DNA of 64,000 bases from Leishmania donovani (Eukaryota > Euglenozoa > Kinetoplastea > Trypanosomatida > Trypanosomatidae). The stretch is from positions 1 through 64,000 of the forward strand of contig NC_018259.1 of assembly GCF_000227135.1 (NCBI RefSeq). Direction: 5' to 3'. The notes beneath the pieces were generated by a model. That model was not told the origin of the DNA. It did no database searches and saw only the letters and a program-made list of their open reading frames with translations. Within the stretch, counting starts at the first letter, position 1; every line of letters begins with the position of its first letter. The translations under genes and the position numbers were made by a program. Of the stretch, positions 30,402 through 39,183 are shown in pieces.

Positions 30402-31097
30402 TCACATCTCTGACTTGGCTGTGCTGCTTCGTGTGTAAGTTCGTATAAGTGCATAAAAACGTGCTATGGGGACACGAACGTCGTCGCACCGCGTAAAATG
30501 CTCGCCGCATAGCATTCTGCCAAACATTTCCAAGCCCCTATCCGCCTGCATTCGCCCATAGTTCTCCTCATCTGTACGACCTGTTTGTGGCGCGAAGCGG
30601 GGAATGGCGAGTGCGTTCTGATGCGGATACACATTATCAGGTGCCGAGTCGTCCAGGATTAAGGCGGTGCGCTCCTCAAATTGAAAACCGTCCAGCATGC
30701 TGAGATTCTTTATTAAGCGCCCGTAGCCGTCGCCTACGCACGCGTCGCGGGTGTACCACCGAGACTCGTCAATAAGATTATCAGGCAGCAGCCACCGAAG
30801 CAGCGTCCGCGCGTACAGGTCCTCGCCGGCGGTGAAGATACGCATATCGTAGTGCTCTGCGCACTGGTAAAGGAATTCATTCAACCCAGGTCGCCTAAAC
30901 GCGTAGTAGGTCACACTGGGGTCGTCCTCCAGCGTGAATTGGAAGAAGTCTTCATTGGTGTCGATAAAAAACGTCGGTTTCTCAAAGTAACAGTGGACAA
31001 GAGTCTCGTCCATGTCTAAGAAAAGCGTCCGCCGGTGGTTATTAACGCCCACGTACTCCTCTGGCTTCGTGAAGAACCGAGGTGGACCGTCGGCCAT
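30402..31097 (-). CDS. SCP/FCP1-like phosphatase (NLI-interacting factor, HAD family)
   Basis: Encodes 231 residues. The catalytic DxDxT motif of the FCP1/SCP branch of HAD phosphatases is intact at residues 28-32 (LFLDMDETLVHCYF), with Asp28 the expected nucleophile and Asp30 the general acid. A motif IFTAGEDLYARTLL (motif II region, Thr) and the motif III-like LILDDSAPDNVYPHQNALAI complete the active site. The family removes phosphate from Ser/Thr, classically on the RNA polymerase II C-terminal domain. Trypanosomatid polymerase lacks canonical heptads, so the substrate is open. It has no signal or membrane segment. The length is near that of a bare catalytic domain, so there are no BRCT or targeting extensions. 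Confidence 0.92.
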   Translation of the reverse strand: MADGPPRFFTKPEEYVGVNNHRRTLFLDMDETLVHCYFEKPTFFIDTNEDFFQFTLEDDPSVTYYAFRRPGLNEFLYQCAEHYDMRIFTAGEDLYARTLLRWLLPDNLIDESRWYTRDACVGDGYGRLIKNLSMLDGFQFEERTALILDDSAPDNVYPHQNALAIPRFAPQTGRTDEENYGRMQADRGLEMFGRMLCGEHFTRCDDVRVPIARFYALIRTYTRSSTAKSEM

Positions 31098-31203
31098 CCT
31101 GCATCCTCACAACGGAGAACACTGTAATTTGCAACGACAGCGCACTGCAGGCTCAATCGCCAGCACTCCCCAGGGCGCACGCACGCGCACAATAAGCCTC
31201 TTT

Positions 31204-31231
31204 CTCCACCACACCGAGAAAAAAAAAGATA
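31204..31231 (-). promoter_or_regulatory. Candidate trans-splice acceptor for the phosphatase gene
   Basis: The minus strand has TATC, a T run and CTCGG (31231-31215), then the first AG at 31205-31204, about 106 nt before the ATG at 31097. Inferred from pattern only. Confidence 0.4.
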
Positions 31232-31799
31232 AAATAATAATAGTAATAAAAATCAAAACACAGACACGGACAGGGACGAAGGAGGATAGACGAGCCCGGA
31301 AAAGAGAAAGCCAAAGAATACGAAGCTGTGATCGAGCCTGAAGACAAAAATGAGGGAATGTGCGGTGTGTCGAGGGCCTCCTCTGGAAGGGTAGCGGCGC
31401 GCCGCTTCTTTCGTACAGCACCACTCCGAAACGCACCCGAGCCACCCCACGAGAGAACAGCAAAAACGAGAACCTCTGGCAGCCGCACGCTTTGCCCCTC
31501 CCCCGCTTCGCCTGCCTTGGCGCGTTCAGCTCCGTGCACGCCGCCGCTGCTTTGTGCGGTGCAAGGAAAGCCAGCAGAAGAGTGGATCCTTGCTCTTCCT
31601 TTGCCGCTTTTCTGGTTCACCTGCTACTAGATGGCGTCCTTCTCTGTTTTGATTTCTGTTTTGGTTTGCTGAGGTTGGTCCACTGGTTTGTTTGGTTGCA
31701 GTCGCAGACGTCCCACACACAAGCCAGCACACACACACACACACACTGAACAAGGATCAAGTCAGTGGCGTTTTTACTTGATATGGTCACTTCTTCTGC

Positions 31800-32340
31800 T
31801 ACGTCTCCCCTCTTCTCCTGTTTGCTTGTTTGTTTTTGTATGTTGTGGTTGTGGTGGCGTTGGTTGAAGTCGCGCGAGAAAGGAAGAATAGGCCGGTGTG
31901 TTGACAGGTGGCGAAGGAAAGGTGTGTGAGGATAACGGCGGCCAAGAGGAGGGACAGGAAGAAGTGCAGAGCGTCTGCTTGGGTGCCGCAGTGCATGTGC
32001 GCGAATCAGCACCGCTGCAAATGGAATAGAAGCGTCGCACTGAAGACAGGTCCGGCAAGCCCTGAAAAGAGAGCTGCAAAGTGTTTGTCGACGTGCGGAG
32101 CATCAAGAGGGTCGTGGAGAAAGACGCTAGTCAGCTCGCGTCCTGGAGACACCGATGCTTCACTAAAGCACACGAAAAAGGCGTCAAGGGCCTCATCTCA
32201 GGCGTCATCAAAACGGAAGCAATGCAGCGGCTGGATGGCGTGGCCAGCGAAGCGGGTGTCGTTGGCGAGTTGCGGCAACGGGGTGAAAGAAGAGCACGTG
32301 ACCAGAACACTGATGCAAGCTCCAGTGACGCCGCGCAGAC
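31800..32340 (-). pseudogene. Weak candidate decayed reading frame
   Basis: One minus-strand frame runs through this stretch with only TGA stops at 32200-32198 and 32008-32006. The 63 codons between them read as a plausible protein segment (for example DEALDAFFVCFSEASV and VDKHFAALFSGLAGP), and the flanks continue in the same frame (HAIQPLHCFRFDDA before, CGTQADALHFFLSLLLAAVI after). I recognise no family, and the opposite strand is also open over part of it, so this could be chance. Orientation agrees with the neighbouring genes. Confidence 0.25.
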
Positions 32341-32852
32341 TTTATTCATCAAAGCCGATCTTCCCTGCCTGGAGCCGTTACTGTGTGCGTGTGCGTGTGC
32401 GTGTGTGTTTGTGTGTCTTGAAAAGCGAATCGCAAATACTTAGGAGTGGGATAGGCCAAAGATGATGATGATTAACTGATGTGGTTGCCGCTATGACGGG
32501 GAGTAAGTATGTGTCTGTTGAGAAGTAAGAGGGAGCGGCAGAACCCGGAGTCATCAGCGCAGTCCGCCACGTAACTCACCTAGGATGCAAGAGAGGTCGA
32601 ACGGAGGAGACAACAGACTGTAGTGAGGCCGAAGACGATACCGTCGCTTCTGTTCTGCAGCGGCTCGCCCCCTCTCCGCGCTCTCGCCCTCCCTTTTCAC
32701 CCCTCCTTGGTGCCCTCTGAGTCCCCGCACAAGGGCCCCCTTTCCGTAAAGAAAGGACATCCACAAAAAAGCGGGTAAGACACTGAGTGAACCTTCTCGA
32801 GAGCGACGTCGAAGGCAACAGTCTGTACGTGGATTTAGGGTAGGGTTGCTTG

Positions 32853-33791
32853 CTATAGCGTGTGCTCGCTTTGGAAGCCGGACTTGACAAACTCGTAGGT
32901 GCCGAAGAAAATGCTCCCGCCTAGCGAGATCCATAGCACGCGTGTCGAGGCGCCGCGGAAGAAGCGCTGTGCGTAGCCGAACCTGTCACCGGGTCGGGCT
33001 GGCTCACGAATCAGCTCATCCAGTACATACCGTATGCTCACTTTCTCTTGCCCCGGCCCGCGCCGGAACAACATGATCCGTGTTTTTAGAACGTCCAATG
33101 GGGTTGTGAGGAAGGCGGCGCACCCGCCACTGAAGGCACCGCAAAAGGGAAGGCTGAGGGAGGCGTAGGGGTGGTCCGTGGACGCGCGCATTTTAGCCTT
33201 GAGAGATTCGTACAGGGACATCTGAATGACGGAGAACGGCAGCTCGCGCATCAGCATGATCGGCATGCCTCGAAAAAGATGATGCATACCGGAGAGACGA
33301 ATTGGCGGCGGCGGCGGCACAGCTGCCGCCAAGTCTCGTGGAACCACCAGCGGCGTTGCCGTGTTGTTGGTGACGTTACGCAACACGGAGGTGATGGTTG
33401 CGTGATGTCCGGCTTGCATCTGCTGCTTTACCATCTCTACCGGTACACGGATACAGCAAGCAAAGCACTCCCCGCATACGGCGGCCGCGGCCTGGCACGC
33501 CATTACACTCGGCGTGATGGCTACCGAAGTGGCCTCGATCCCGCTTGCAGCGCGGCTGGGAGCTGCAAGTGACAAGAGCAATCGCTTCGCTGTGTCGTAG
33601 CCGAAGAAAAACGCAGCCCCGCCAGGCACTGAGCCCACCGCCATAGCACTCAAGCCCTTGTAAACATTATTAAAGCCGCCGGAAGCCAAAAAACCTTCCT
33701 TGGACTGAAGGCGCGTCTTTACCGTGTCTATGGGGTAGAGACTAAGGTCAACGAACAACCCAGCACACGCGCCAGCCACGAGCGACTCCAT
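32853..33791 (-). CDS. Mitochondrial carrier, probable S-adenosylmethionine transporter
   Basis: Encodes 312 residues from the ATG at 33791 (MESLVAGACAG); seven upstream codons are dispensable. It has the three tandem repeats of the SLC25 family, each with its signature: YPIDTVKTRLQS (about residue 20), VPVEMVKQQMQ (about 125) and TPLDVLKTRIM (about 235). The first repeat continues FNNVYKGLSAMAVGSVPGGA and FFFGYDTAK, and the second reads CIRVPVEMVKQ. Both closely follow the SAM carrier (yeast Pet8, human SLC25A26), which brings S-adenosylmethionine into mitochondria in exchange for S-adenosylhomocysteine. Between repeats 2 and 3 is a Thr/Asn/Pro-rich insert (about 140-175). In trypanosomatids the carrier would supply RNA and protein methylation in the mitochondrion. 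Substrate is inferred by similarity. Confidence 0.88.
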   Translation of the reverse strand: MESLVAGACAGLFVDLSLYPIDTVKTRLQSKEGFLASGGFNNVYKGLSAMAVGSVPGGAAFFFGYDTAKRLLLSLAAPSRAASGIEATSVAITPSVMACQAAAAVCGECFACCIRVPVEMVKQQMQAGHHATITSVLRNVTNNTATPLVVPRDLAAAVPPPPPIRLSGMHHLFRGMPIMLMRELPFSVIQMSLYESLKAKMRASTDHPYASLSLPFCGAFSGGCAAFLTTPLDVLKTRIMLFRRGPGQEKVSIRYVLDELIREPARPGDRFGYAQRFFRGASTRVLWISLGGSIFFGTYEFVKSGFQSEHTL

Positions 33792-34130
33792 ACGATCTAC
33801 ACACCTCCACAATTTAAGACATCAAGCAAGTACAATTTCGCGTGGTGTGCCGCCGCGATTTCTTAGTGCGAGCACCCAAAATGGTCGTCGGGGCAGGGAC
33901 AACGGCCGGAGAAAACAACACACAAGCACAAACCGCCACGCCCCGTATATCTTTTCCGTGGGGCATCAGTAGGAGATACGCAGGTCCGCATAAGAGAAAA
34001 GAGAGAAGAAAGTGGCGATCTACGACATCTGTTACGACAGCCGTGTGTGCATCGGCTGCAACCTGAAAGCACCAGAGGGTAGCTGACATCTCGAAACTTT
34101 GCTCCCTTCCCGCGAACGATAATCCCCACG

Positions 34131-34703
34131 CCCAATGATGAGGGAGGCCTCCATGCGCGGTGTCGCAGGGCCCAGTACCCCCGCCCTCTCTCTCTCTGGA
34201 GAAGCCGGGAGGCCACCCTATCGCTGGCCAAGTGCCGAACCACCTGTGGTGGTGACAGGGTCGCCGGCGCCGGCGCCGTGCTGGAGGTCCGAGCGACGTA
34301 TCGCTGCTGATGCAGTTGGTCGGGTCCTGGCCGGGCGTTGCGTCGGGGCGACCGGCGACAGTGAACACGCGTGTGCCATCCATATGATTCGGCAGCGTGT
34401 CACCGCGTCTCGAGAGTAACCCGCCCGGGCCCCTACACCGCCCACAGCGGTGCGGGCGGGGGGAGGGGGGGGGGAGCGGGGCCNNNNNNNNNNNNNNNNN
34501 NNNNNNNNNNNNNNNNNNNNNNNNNNNNNNNNNNNNNNNNNNNNNNNNNNNNNNNNNNNNNNNNNNNNNNNNNNNNNNNNNNNNNNNNNNNNNNNNCTTC
34601 TTCGCGCGAAGCGGGGGGGGGACTGTGACAGGCCGTGGGTGGAGCGGAGCTTGCCTTGTGTTGGAGTGGCAGAGAAACGAATGCGTTGAACAGCAAAACA
34701 CAC
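34131..34703 (+). repeat. GC-rich interspersed element, copy C, inverted and gapped
   Basis: Same element as copies A, B and D but on the opposite strand, so its A-rich tail (CAGCAAAACACACAAAG, about 34690-34706) lies to the right. The head (34131-34230, including CCTCTCTCTCTCTGGAGAAGCCGGGAGG) matches copy D. Core variants (CATATGATTCGG, GATGCAGTTGG, CTTCGCGCGAAG) are shared with copy D, but the tail end matches copy B. It is the only copy antisense to the transcription unit. The 113-N gap lies just after a GGGGAGGGGGGGGGG run, a likely sequencing or assembly failure point. Confidence 0.7.
34484..34596. other. Assembly gap of 113 N inside repeat copy C
   Basis: Undetermined bases between a G-rich run and CTTCTTCGCGCG. 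The length is close to, but somewhat below, the roughly 120-150 bases found between the same landmarks in the other copies, so the gap was probably sized from read data or the copy is slightly shorter. Confidence 0.9.
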
Positions 34704-35814
34704 AAAGCACATGCCCGACGATGGCGTGCAAATCCAAGGAGAAATGGCGTACAAAAAAACGCACTCAGTGGGGGTCCTTGCGGTGGCCGGCGTACTGCGC
34801 GTACTCCAGCTGCCCTGTGCAGCAAAGATAAGCGGTCGAGTCAGCCGGTGGTCAGCGATGCGGTGTACGGCAACTCGTCAGCGCTGGGCAGTGTTTTGCC
34901 CCTCTTCCTTTCCGTTTTCTTTTACATTCTTGTCTCTCGCGGTCTGGTCGAACATATTCTCTTTACCATCGCATCACAAATCCCCAAAACCTCCACTCCG
35001 CCTACACATTTCCGTGCCTCAGCAGCAGCACACACGAGCGACACACGCACGGAAAAGGAAAGATTGGGACAAGGTGCGTCGAGTGATGGATGGCGTGGTG
35101 GCGAAAAGACAGGGAGGCATCGCGAAACCAACGAACTAACGCAGTCGCGCTTCCTCCTATCCAGGGGTGGGTGTTTGTAGCGTCCGTCACGCATAACAGT
35201 GTGAAAGGGAGGAAAACGCAGCAGTTCTGGCGCACAGCAACACAATCGCATCCAAAGCCTGACAATGCACAAGAAGCGAATCACGGCAATTCTCTTCGCT
35301 TGGGGGATCGAGGTGGTGATGGGGGGGGGGCATGAATAGGGACTATTAGAGTCCATACTCGACAATCAAGCGCAACCAGGAAACCGTGAAACACAATAGC
35401 ACGCAGGGAAAGAGGAGGAGATCATATGCATATACGCGTGTCTCTGTGTGCGTGTGCGGCTGCTTGTATGTTTGATGTCTGACTACTCAGGTGCGAGAGG
35501 GGAAAAAGCAACGCGCAGCCATGTCGCCACGCCAACCTTCATACCATGCGCACACAGCCGCTGAGAACAGAAAAAATGAAGCAGGTGCGCACTTAATCGT
35601 CGCTGGAGCCCTCACAACTCGACTATAGGCGCCACCGAATGTTCATGGTCCAACGAGGGCACTCCGAATCGTGTATCCCTGCATCCAATATCAAGCACAC
35701 ACGAACCAAAAAGACGCGCAAAAGATGTAGGCTCAGGTTGATCGTCATACCAAGGACCGTGACCTTCCCCGGGGAGCCCATATGCTCGGTGGAATAAACC
35801 GCGTGGGGCGGCTG

Positions 35815-38800
35815 TTACTTGCCCACGCGTTCACTCCAGCCCGCCGTCACGGGCGAAGACGTGTGGGAGTCCACGTCGGAGCCCTCCTCCCCAGAGTAGG
35901 ACGAATAGCCGGCAAGCGCCTCGCGCGGGACGGCCACCAGTCGCTGCGCGCTGCCGGTGGAGACCCGTGAAAGCGGACGCGGCGTGGCCTTCGAGGCGGC
36001 AGCGAACAACGGCGAGTTGTAAAAGTGGCCGCCGCCCGCAGAGACCGATCGCCGCGCTTCCATCCCGCACAACGGGCTCAGGGATGAGGCATGAGTGCCT
36101 GCAGTCTGGGCAGGCTTGCCCGACGACGAGTGCTCGGCCACCTCCTTAATCTTGTTTGCGATTTGGCTGCGCACGTCATCCGTGAAGGCCACCACAAAGT
36201 TCGGCTGGTTGTCCACCACCTTGCACTGCACATCAGCCACATCGACGTTCAGCTCCACGTTCACGGCGCATCCTGGGGCGGTGTTGACAGAAAAGGACAT
36301 GTGAAGTTTTCCATCAGCGTGAGTCTTCAGTTTCTCCGGCAATCCGCGGAAGCTCTCGCTGCGCTGCGTAGAAGTGGGCGAGTTAGACCGCGGGGTGTGA
36401 GGCGTCGCGGCGTCGACGTTGCTGCCGGCCTTGGATGTGGACGTCGGCGAGACGTGCGACGTATGCATAGAGCCGGTGTGGCTGGATGGCTGACTTACAA
36501 ACGTTGTCGACGGGCCGGGCCGGTACAGCAGCGGCGGCGCGGGAATGCCCTGCGGGGACGACGGAACTGACGGGCCCCCGCGCGATGGCGACTCTCTGCG
36601 AGAGAAGACGCCACTGATGCCGAGAAGCGGGGAGAAAGGGCCGTCGGCCACGCCCACGGTGTTCGGCCCCGCCGCAACGCGCGGGCTGAGGGTACCTCTG
36701 CTGAACGAGCTGTTGCGCGCTGGGGACACAATACGCCCAGCGTGGAAGGAGCCGTAGACGCTGTCACCGAAGGTGGACCTGCCGTGAACCGAGTCCTCCA
36801 TCTCGTCACCGGGGAGGTAAACCATATCAAGGTTGCCTTCCTCGTTGATGCGCAAGTACTGCTGCTGCGGCGGTGCCCCATCCAAGTCCAGTCCGGGCGG
36901 TAAGACAAAGTTGCCTGCGGACGCCCCAAGTGGCACCTGGCTGTAGTAGAAGTTTTCGTGCACTATGGAATGCTCTGGCGTATACACAGGGGATAGAAAT
37001 TCGGCCACGCTTGCGCTGACACCGCCGCCACGATGACTGAGAGCGGGTGAGTGGATCGAGAAGGTGCGCGTGAGCGAGGGACTCGTGTCGCCGGTCCCCG
37101 AGCCTACTTCCCCTGTCACAGTCTCCTGCGCGGTACGAGGGGGGATCTCCAGTGAGCACACGAGCAGGGAGCAGAGTTCCAGCGCCGTCGCCGCCGCCAC
37201 GGTCTCCAACTCCTGCTGGCACGCCATCTCCTCCTCCGCGGGGCTGAGAGTTGGGGTAGTGGAGACGGACTTCTGCAAGCCGTCGCTGCCGTTGAAGCTC
37301 ATGTCGTCGCGGTCCGCCGCCGAGTCTCGCGGGCTGGAGAACGTGGACGACTTCCCGGGTGAGCCAAAGGCGCGAAACACGGCGGAACTTTCCTGGTGGA
37401 GAGACAAGACAGCGCTGGGCAGGTTTGGCACCGGCGCGAGCCGCGACCCCGTGATCCACGGATGCTTCAGCAAATCGTCAGCTTCTGGACGATTTGCCAC
37501 GTTGCGTGTGAAGCACAGTTCCATGAAGCTGAGGAACTCCGCGGAGAACTCGCTCTTGGCTTCTGGCGAGGGCAGCACCATGGGAGACTCCGACGTTGTC
37601 GTGAGGTAGAACATGAGAGGGAGATTGTCCTTGACGCCGGAGTGGTACCAAGGCGGCAGCCCGGTGCTCAGCTCAAAAAGCGCGCACGCCATCGACCATA
37701 TATCCGCCTTGTGATTAGCCTCACCCTTGATGAACTCAGGGGCCATGTACACTGGTGTCCCAATGATGCAGCTGGCTGCTTTGTTCAGCTCCGACACGCG
37801 TTTGCTGCAGCCGAAGTCGCACAACTTCACCTCGCCGCGGTGGCTGACGAGGATGTTCGCTGGTTTGATGTCTCGGTGAAAAATGCCCTCCTTGTGGATA
37901 AAGCGAATGGCGCGCAGGACGCTCCGCGCCACGATGCGCAGCACCGCTTCCGTCAGTGGCCCAAACTTCTGCAGCAGGTGGAGAGTGGAGTCACCAGCCA
38001 GCAGCTCCATCGCAATGCGGCAGACTTTCTGCGACTTGCTGTGCTCGAAGAGGGAGTAGCTGACAATGTTGGGGTGATGAAGCGACTTGAGGAGGGCGAA
38101 TTCCGCCTCGATCGCGTTGAGCGCCTTCACGTCGTCTACGCCGGAGATGTCGATTTCTTTGATGGCGACAAGCTCTCCACGTACCGTGTCCACACCCGCG
38201 AAGACCTTCGCGAAGCCGCCGGCGCCGATAAGGGGGCCCTTGCGAATCTCCAGCGGGTGCGCGGCATCGCCTTGAATGATCGTCTTGCCGCGCAGCGCAA
38301 GGTGCGTGCGTAAGGCATTCATCGCCAAAGGCAGTTCGTTCTGACCTGGTGAGACAGTACACACCACCGATCCCATTGCGCACGACGCGACGACACGATG
38401 CACAGCGTGCCCGTCCGCCAGCCCGCGAGGCGAGATCCCCGTCCCGAAGAAGCGAGAAGAGCCTAATAGGGGGCTCGCTGTTGACAAAGGCGCGGACGGG
38501 TTGGACGCGGCGTACGGCGAGGCGGCCGTCAGCACTCCGCTGGCGTTCACATCAGGGGGCCAGAAGGAGTAGCGTCCACCTTGCCCGCTAAAGGCGCCAA
38601 AGAAGCTGCTCTGTGGTTGGTGGATCATGGAGCTGCCGAGGAGTGGCCTTTCGGCCTCCGGCCCAACGCTGCTGCCGCGGCCCTGACGGCCATGCAGAAA
38701 AGTGCTGCGATACAGCTGTCCAATGCTGCCGTCACGCTGCCGTGAACCTGAGGCGCTGGTGAGGAAGCGGCAGGAGTTGAAAAGGCGGAAGGAACGGCCC

Positions 38801-39183
38801 CATTCCTGCGGGCTGCTGCTGTCCATGGGGGAGACCGAAACGCTGGTGTTGCTCATCGTGCGGCTAGGCGAGTCACGCAGGTTCGCGCTGTATGTGCCGC
38901 TGTCATCGGGACCCGGCCGGTAGCTCTCCGTTTGGTTCACCTTCAGCGTGTGAGTGCTGCACGAGCTGGCGGCTGAGTGCCCGCTGCTTGCATAGTGTCG
39001 CCCAGTTGCCAGCGACCACTGCGGTCGAGTGAAGCGACCGGTCATGGTGTTGGACTCGGGTGGCGGCCCAGCGGTGGACGTGCTACTTCCCATGTACTCA
39101 TCCTCGTCGTCGGCAGGGCTGATGGGCGAGGTGCCAGACCGCGGTGACGATGTCCGCGAAAACGCTCCACCGTCTCTGCGCAT
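35815..39183 (-). CDS. Large Ser/Thr protein kinase, STE11/MAPKKK-like
   Basis: Encodes 1122 residues from the ATG at 39183 (MRRDGGAFSRTSS). The first 44 codons of the longer frame are Cys/Arg-rich and probably untranslated. A disordered Ser/Pro-rich N-terminus of about 300 residues precedes the kinase domain at about 310-576. All catalytic motifs are present: glycine loop GAGGFAKV, VAIK lysine, HRDIKPANIL, DFG in KLCDFGCSK, and APE in TPVYMAPEFIKG. The sequence YMAPEFI with DIWSMACALFELSTG fits the STE group. The C-terminal half is again Ser/Pro-rich, except for a compact hydrophobic block (MSFSVNTAPGCAVNVELNVD, then VVAFTDDVRSQIANKIKEV) near 960-1015 that I do not recognise. The kinase should be active and acts in a signalling cascade; upstream and downstream partners are unknown. 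Confidence 0.92.
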   Translation of the reverse strand: MRRDGGAFSRTSSPRSGTSPISPADDEDEYMGSSTSTAGPPPESNTMTGRFTRPQWSLATGRHYASSGHSAASSCSTHTLKVNQTESYRPGPDDSGTYSANLRDSPSRTMSNTSVSVSPMDSSSPQEWGRSFRLFNSCRFLTSASGSRQRDGSIGQLYRSTFLHGRQGRGSSVGPEAERPLLGSSMIHQPQSSFFGAFSGQGGRYSFWPPDVNASGVLTAASPYAASNPSAPLSTASPLLGSSRFFGTGISPRGLADGHAVHRVVASCAMGSVVCTVSPGQNELPLAMNALRTHLALRGKTIIQGDAAHPLEIRKGPLIGAGGFAKVFAGVDTVRGELVAIKEIDISGVDDVKALNAIEAEFALLKSLHHPNIVSYSLFEHSKSQKVCRIAMELLAGDSTLHLLQKFGPLTEAVLRIVARSVLRAIRFIHKEGIFHRDIKPANILVSHRGEVKLCDFGCSKRVSELNKAASCIIGTPVYMAPEFIKGEANHKADIWSMACALFELSTGLPPWYHSGVKDNLPLMFYLTTTSESPMVLPSPEAKSEFSAEFLSFMELCFTRNVANRPEADDLLKHPWITGSRLAPVPNLPSAVLSLHQESSAVFRAFGSPGKSSTFSSPRDSAADRDDMSFNGSDGLQKSVSTTPTLSPAEEEMACQQELETVAAATALELCSLLVCSLEIPPRTAQETVTGEVGSGTGDTSPSLTRTFSIHSPALSHRGGGVSASVAEFLSPVYTPEHSIVHENFYYSQVPLGASAGNFVLPPGLDLDGAPPQQQYLRINEEGNLDMVYLPGDEMEDSVHGRSTFGDSVYGSFHAGRIVSPARNSSFSRGTLSPRVAAGPNTVGVADGPFSPLLGISGVFSRRESPSRGGPSVPSSPQGIPAPPLLYRPGPSTTFVSQPSSHTGSMHTSHVSPTSTSKAGSNVDAATPHTPRSNSPTSTQRSESFRGLPEKLKTHADGKLHMSFSVNTAPGCAVNVELNVDVADVQCKVVDNQPNFVVAFTDDVRSQIANKIKEVAEHSSSGKPAQTAGTHASSLSPLCGMEARRSVSAGGGHFYNSPLFAAASKATPRPLSRVSTGSAQRLVAVPREALAGYSSYSGEEGSDVDSHTSSPVTAGWSERVGK

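Larger units (their letters stand above)
31098..32852. other. Spacer with (CA)n, GTGTGC repeats and a possible relic
   Basis: About 1.75 kb between the SAM-type carrier and the phosphatase. It has a (CA)n tract at 31729-31746, a GTGTGC/GTGT tract at 32382-32416, and a weak candidate decayed frame (31800-32340, listed separately). No intact gene is supported. Confidence 0.55.
33792..35814. other. Spacer with repeat copy C and a small gap
   Basis: About 2 kb between the kinase and carrier genes. It contains repeat copy C in inverted orientation with a 113-N gap, a G-run at 35321-35330 and purine-rich plus-strand sequence. No gene is supported; the long minus-strand frame through the repeat is an artefact of the repeat and the gap. 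Confidence 0.6.

Noticed and set aside
33814..34764. 316-codon minus-strand open frame through repeat copy C
   Set aside because: It covers the repeat and the 113-N gap. The same frames recur in the other repeat copies, so it is repeat sequence and not a gene.
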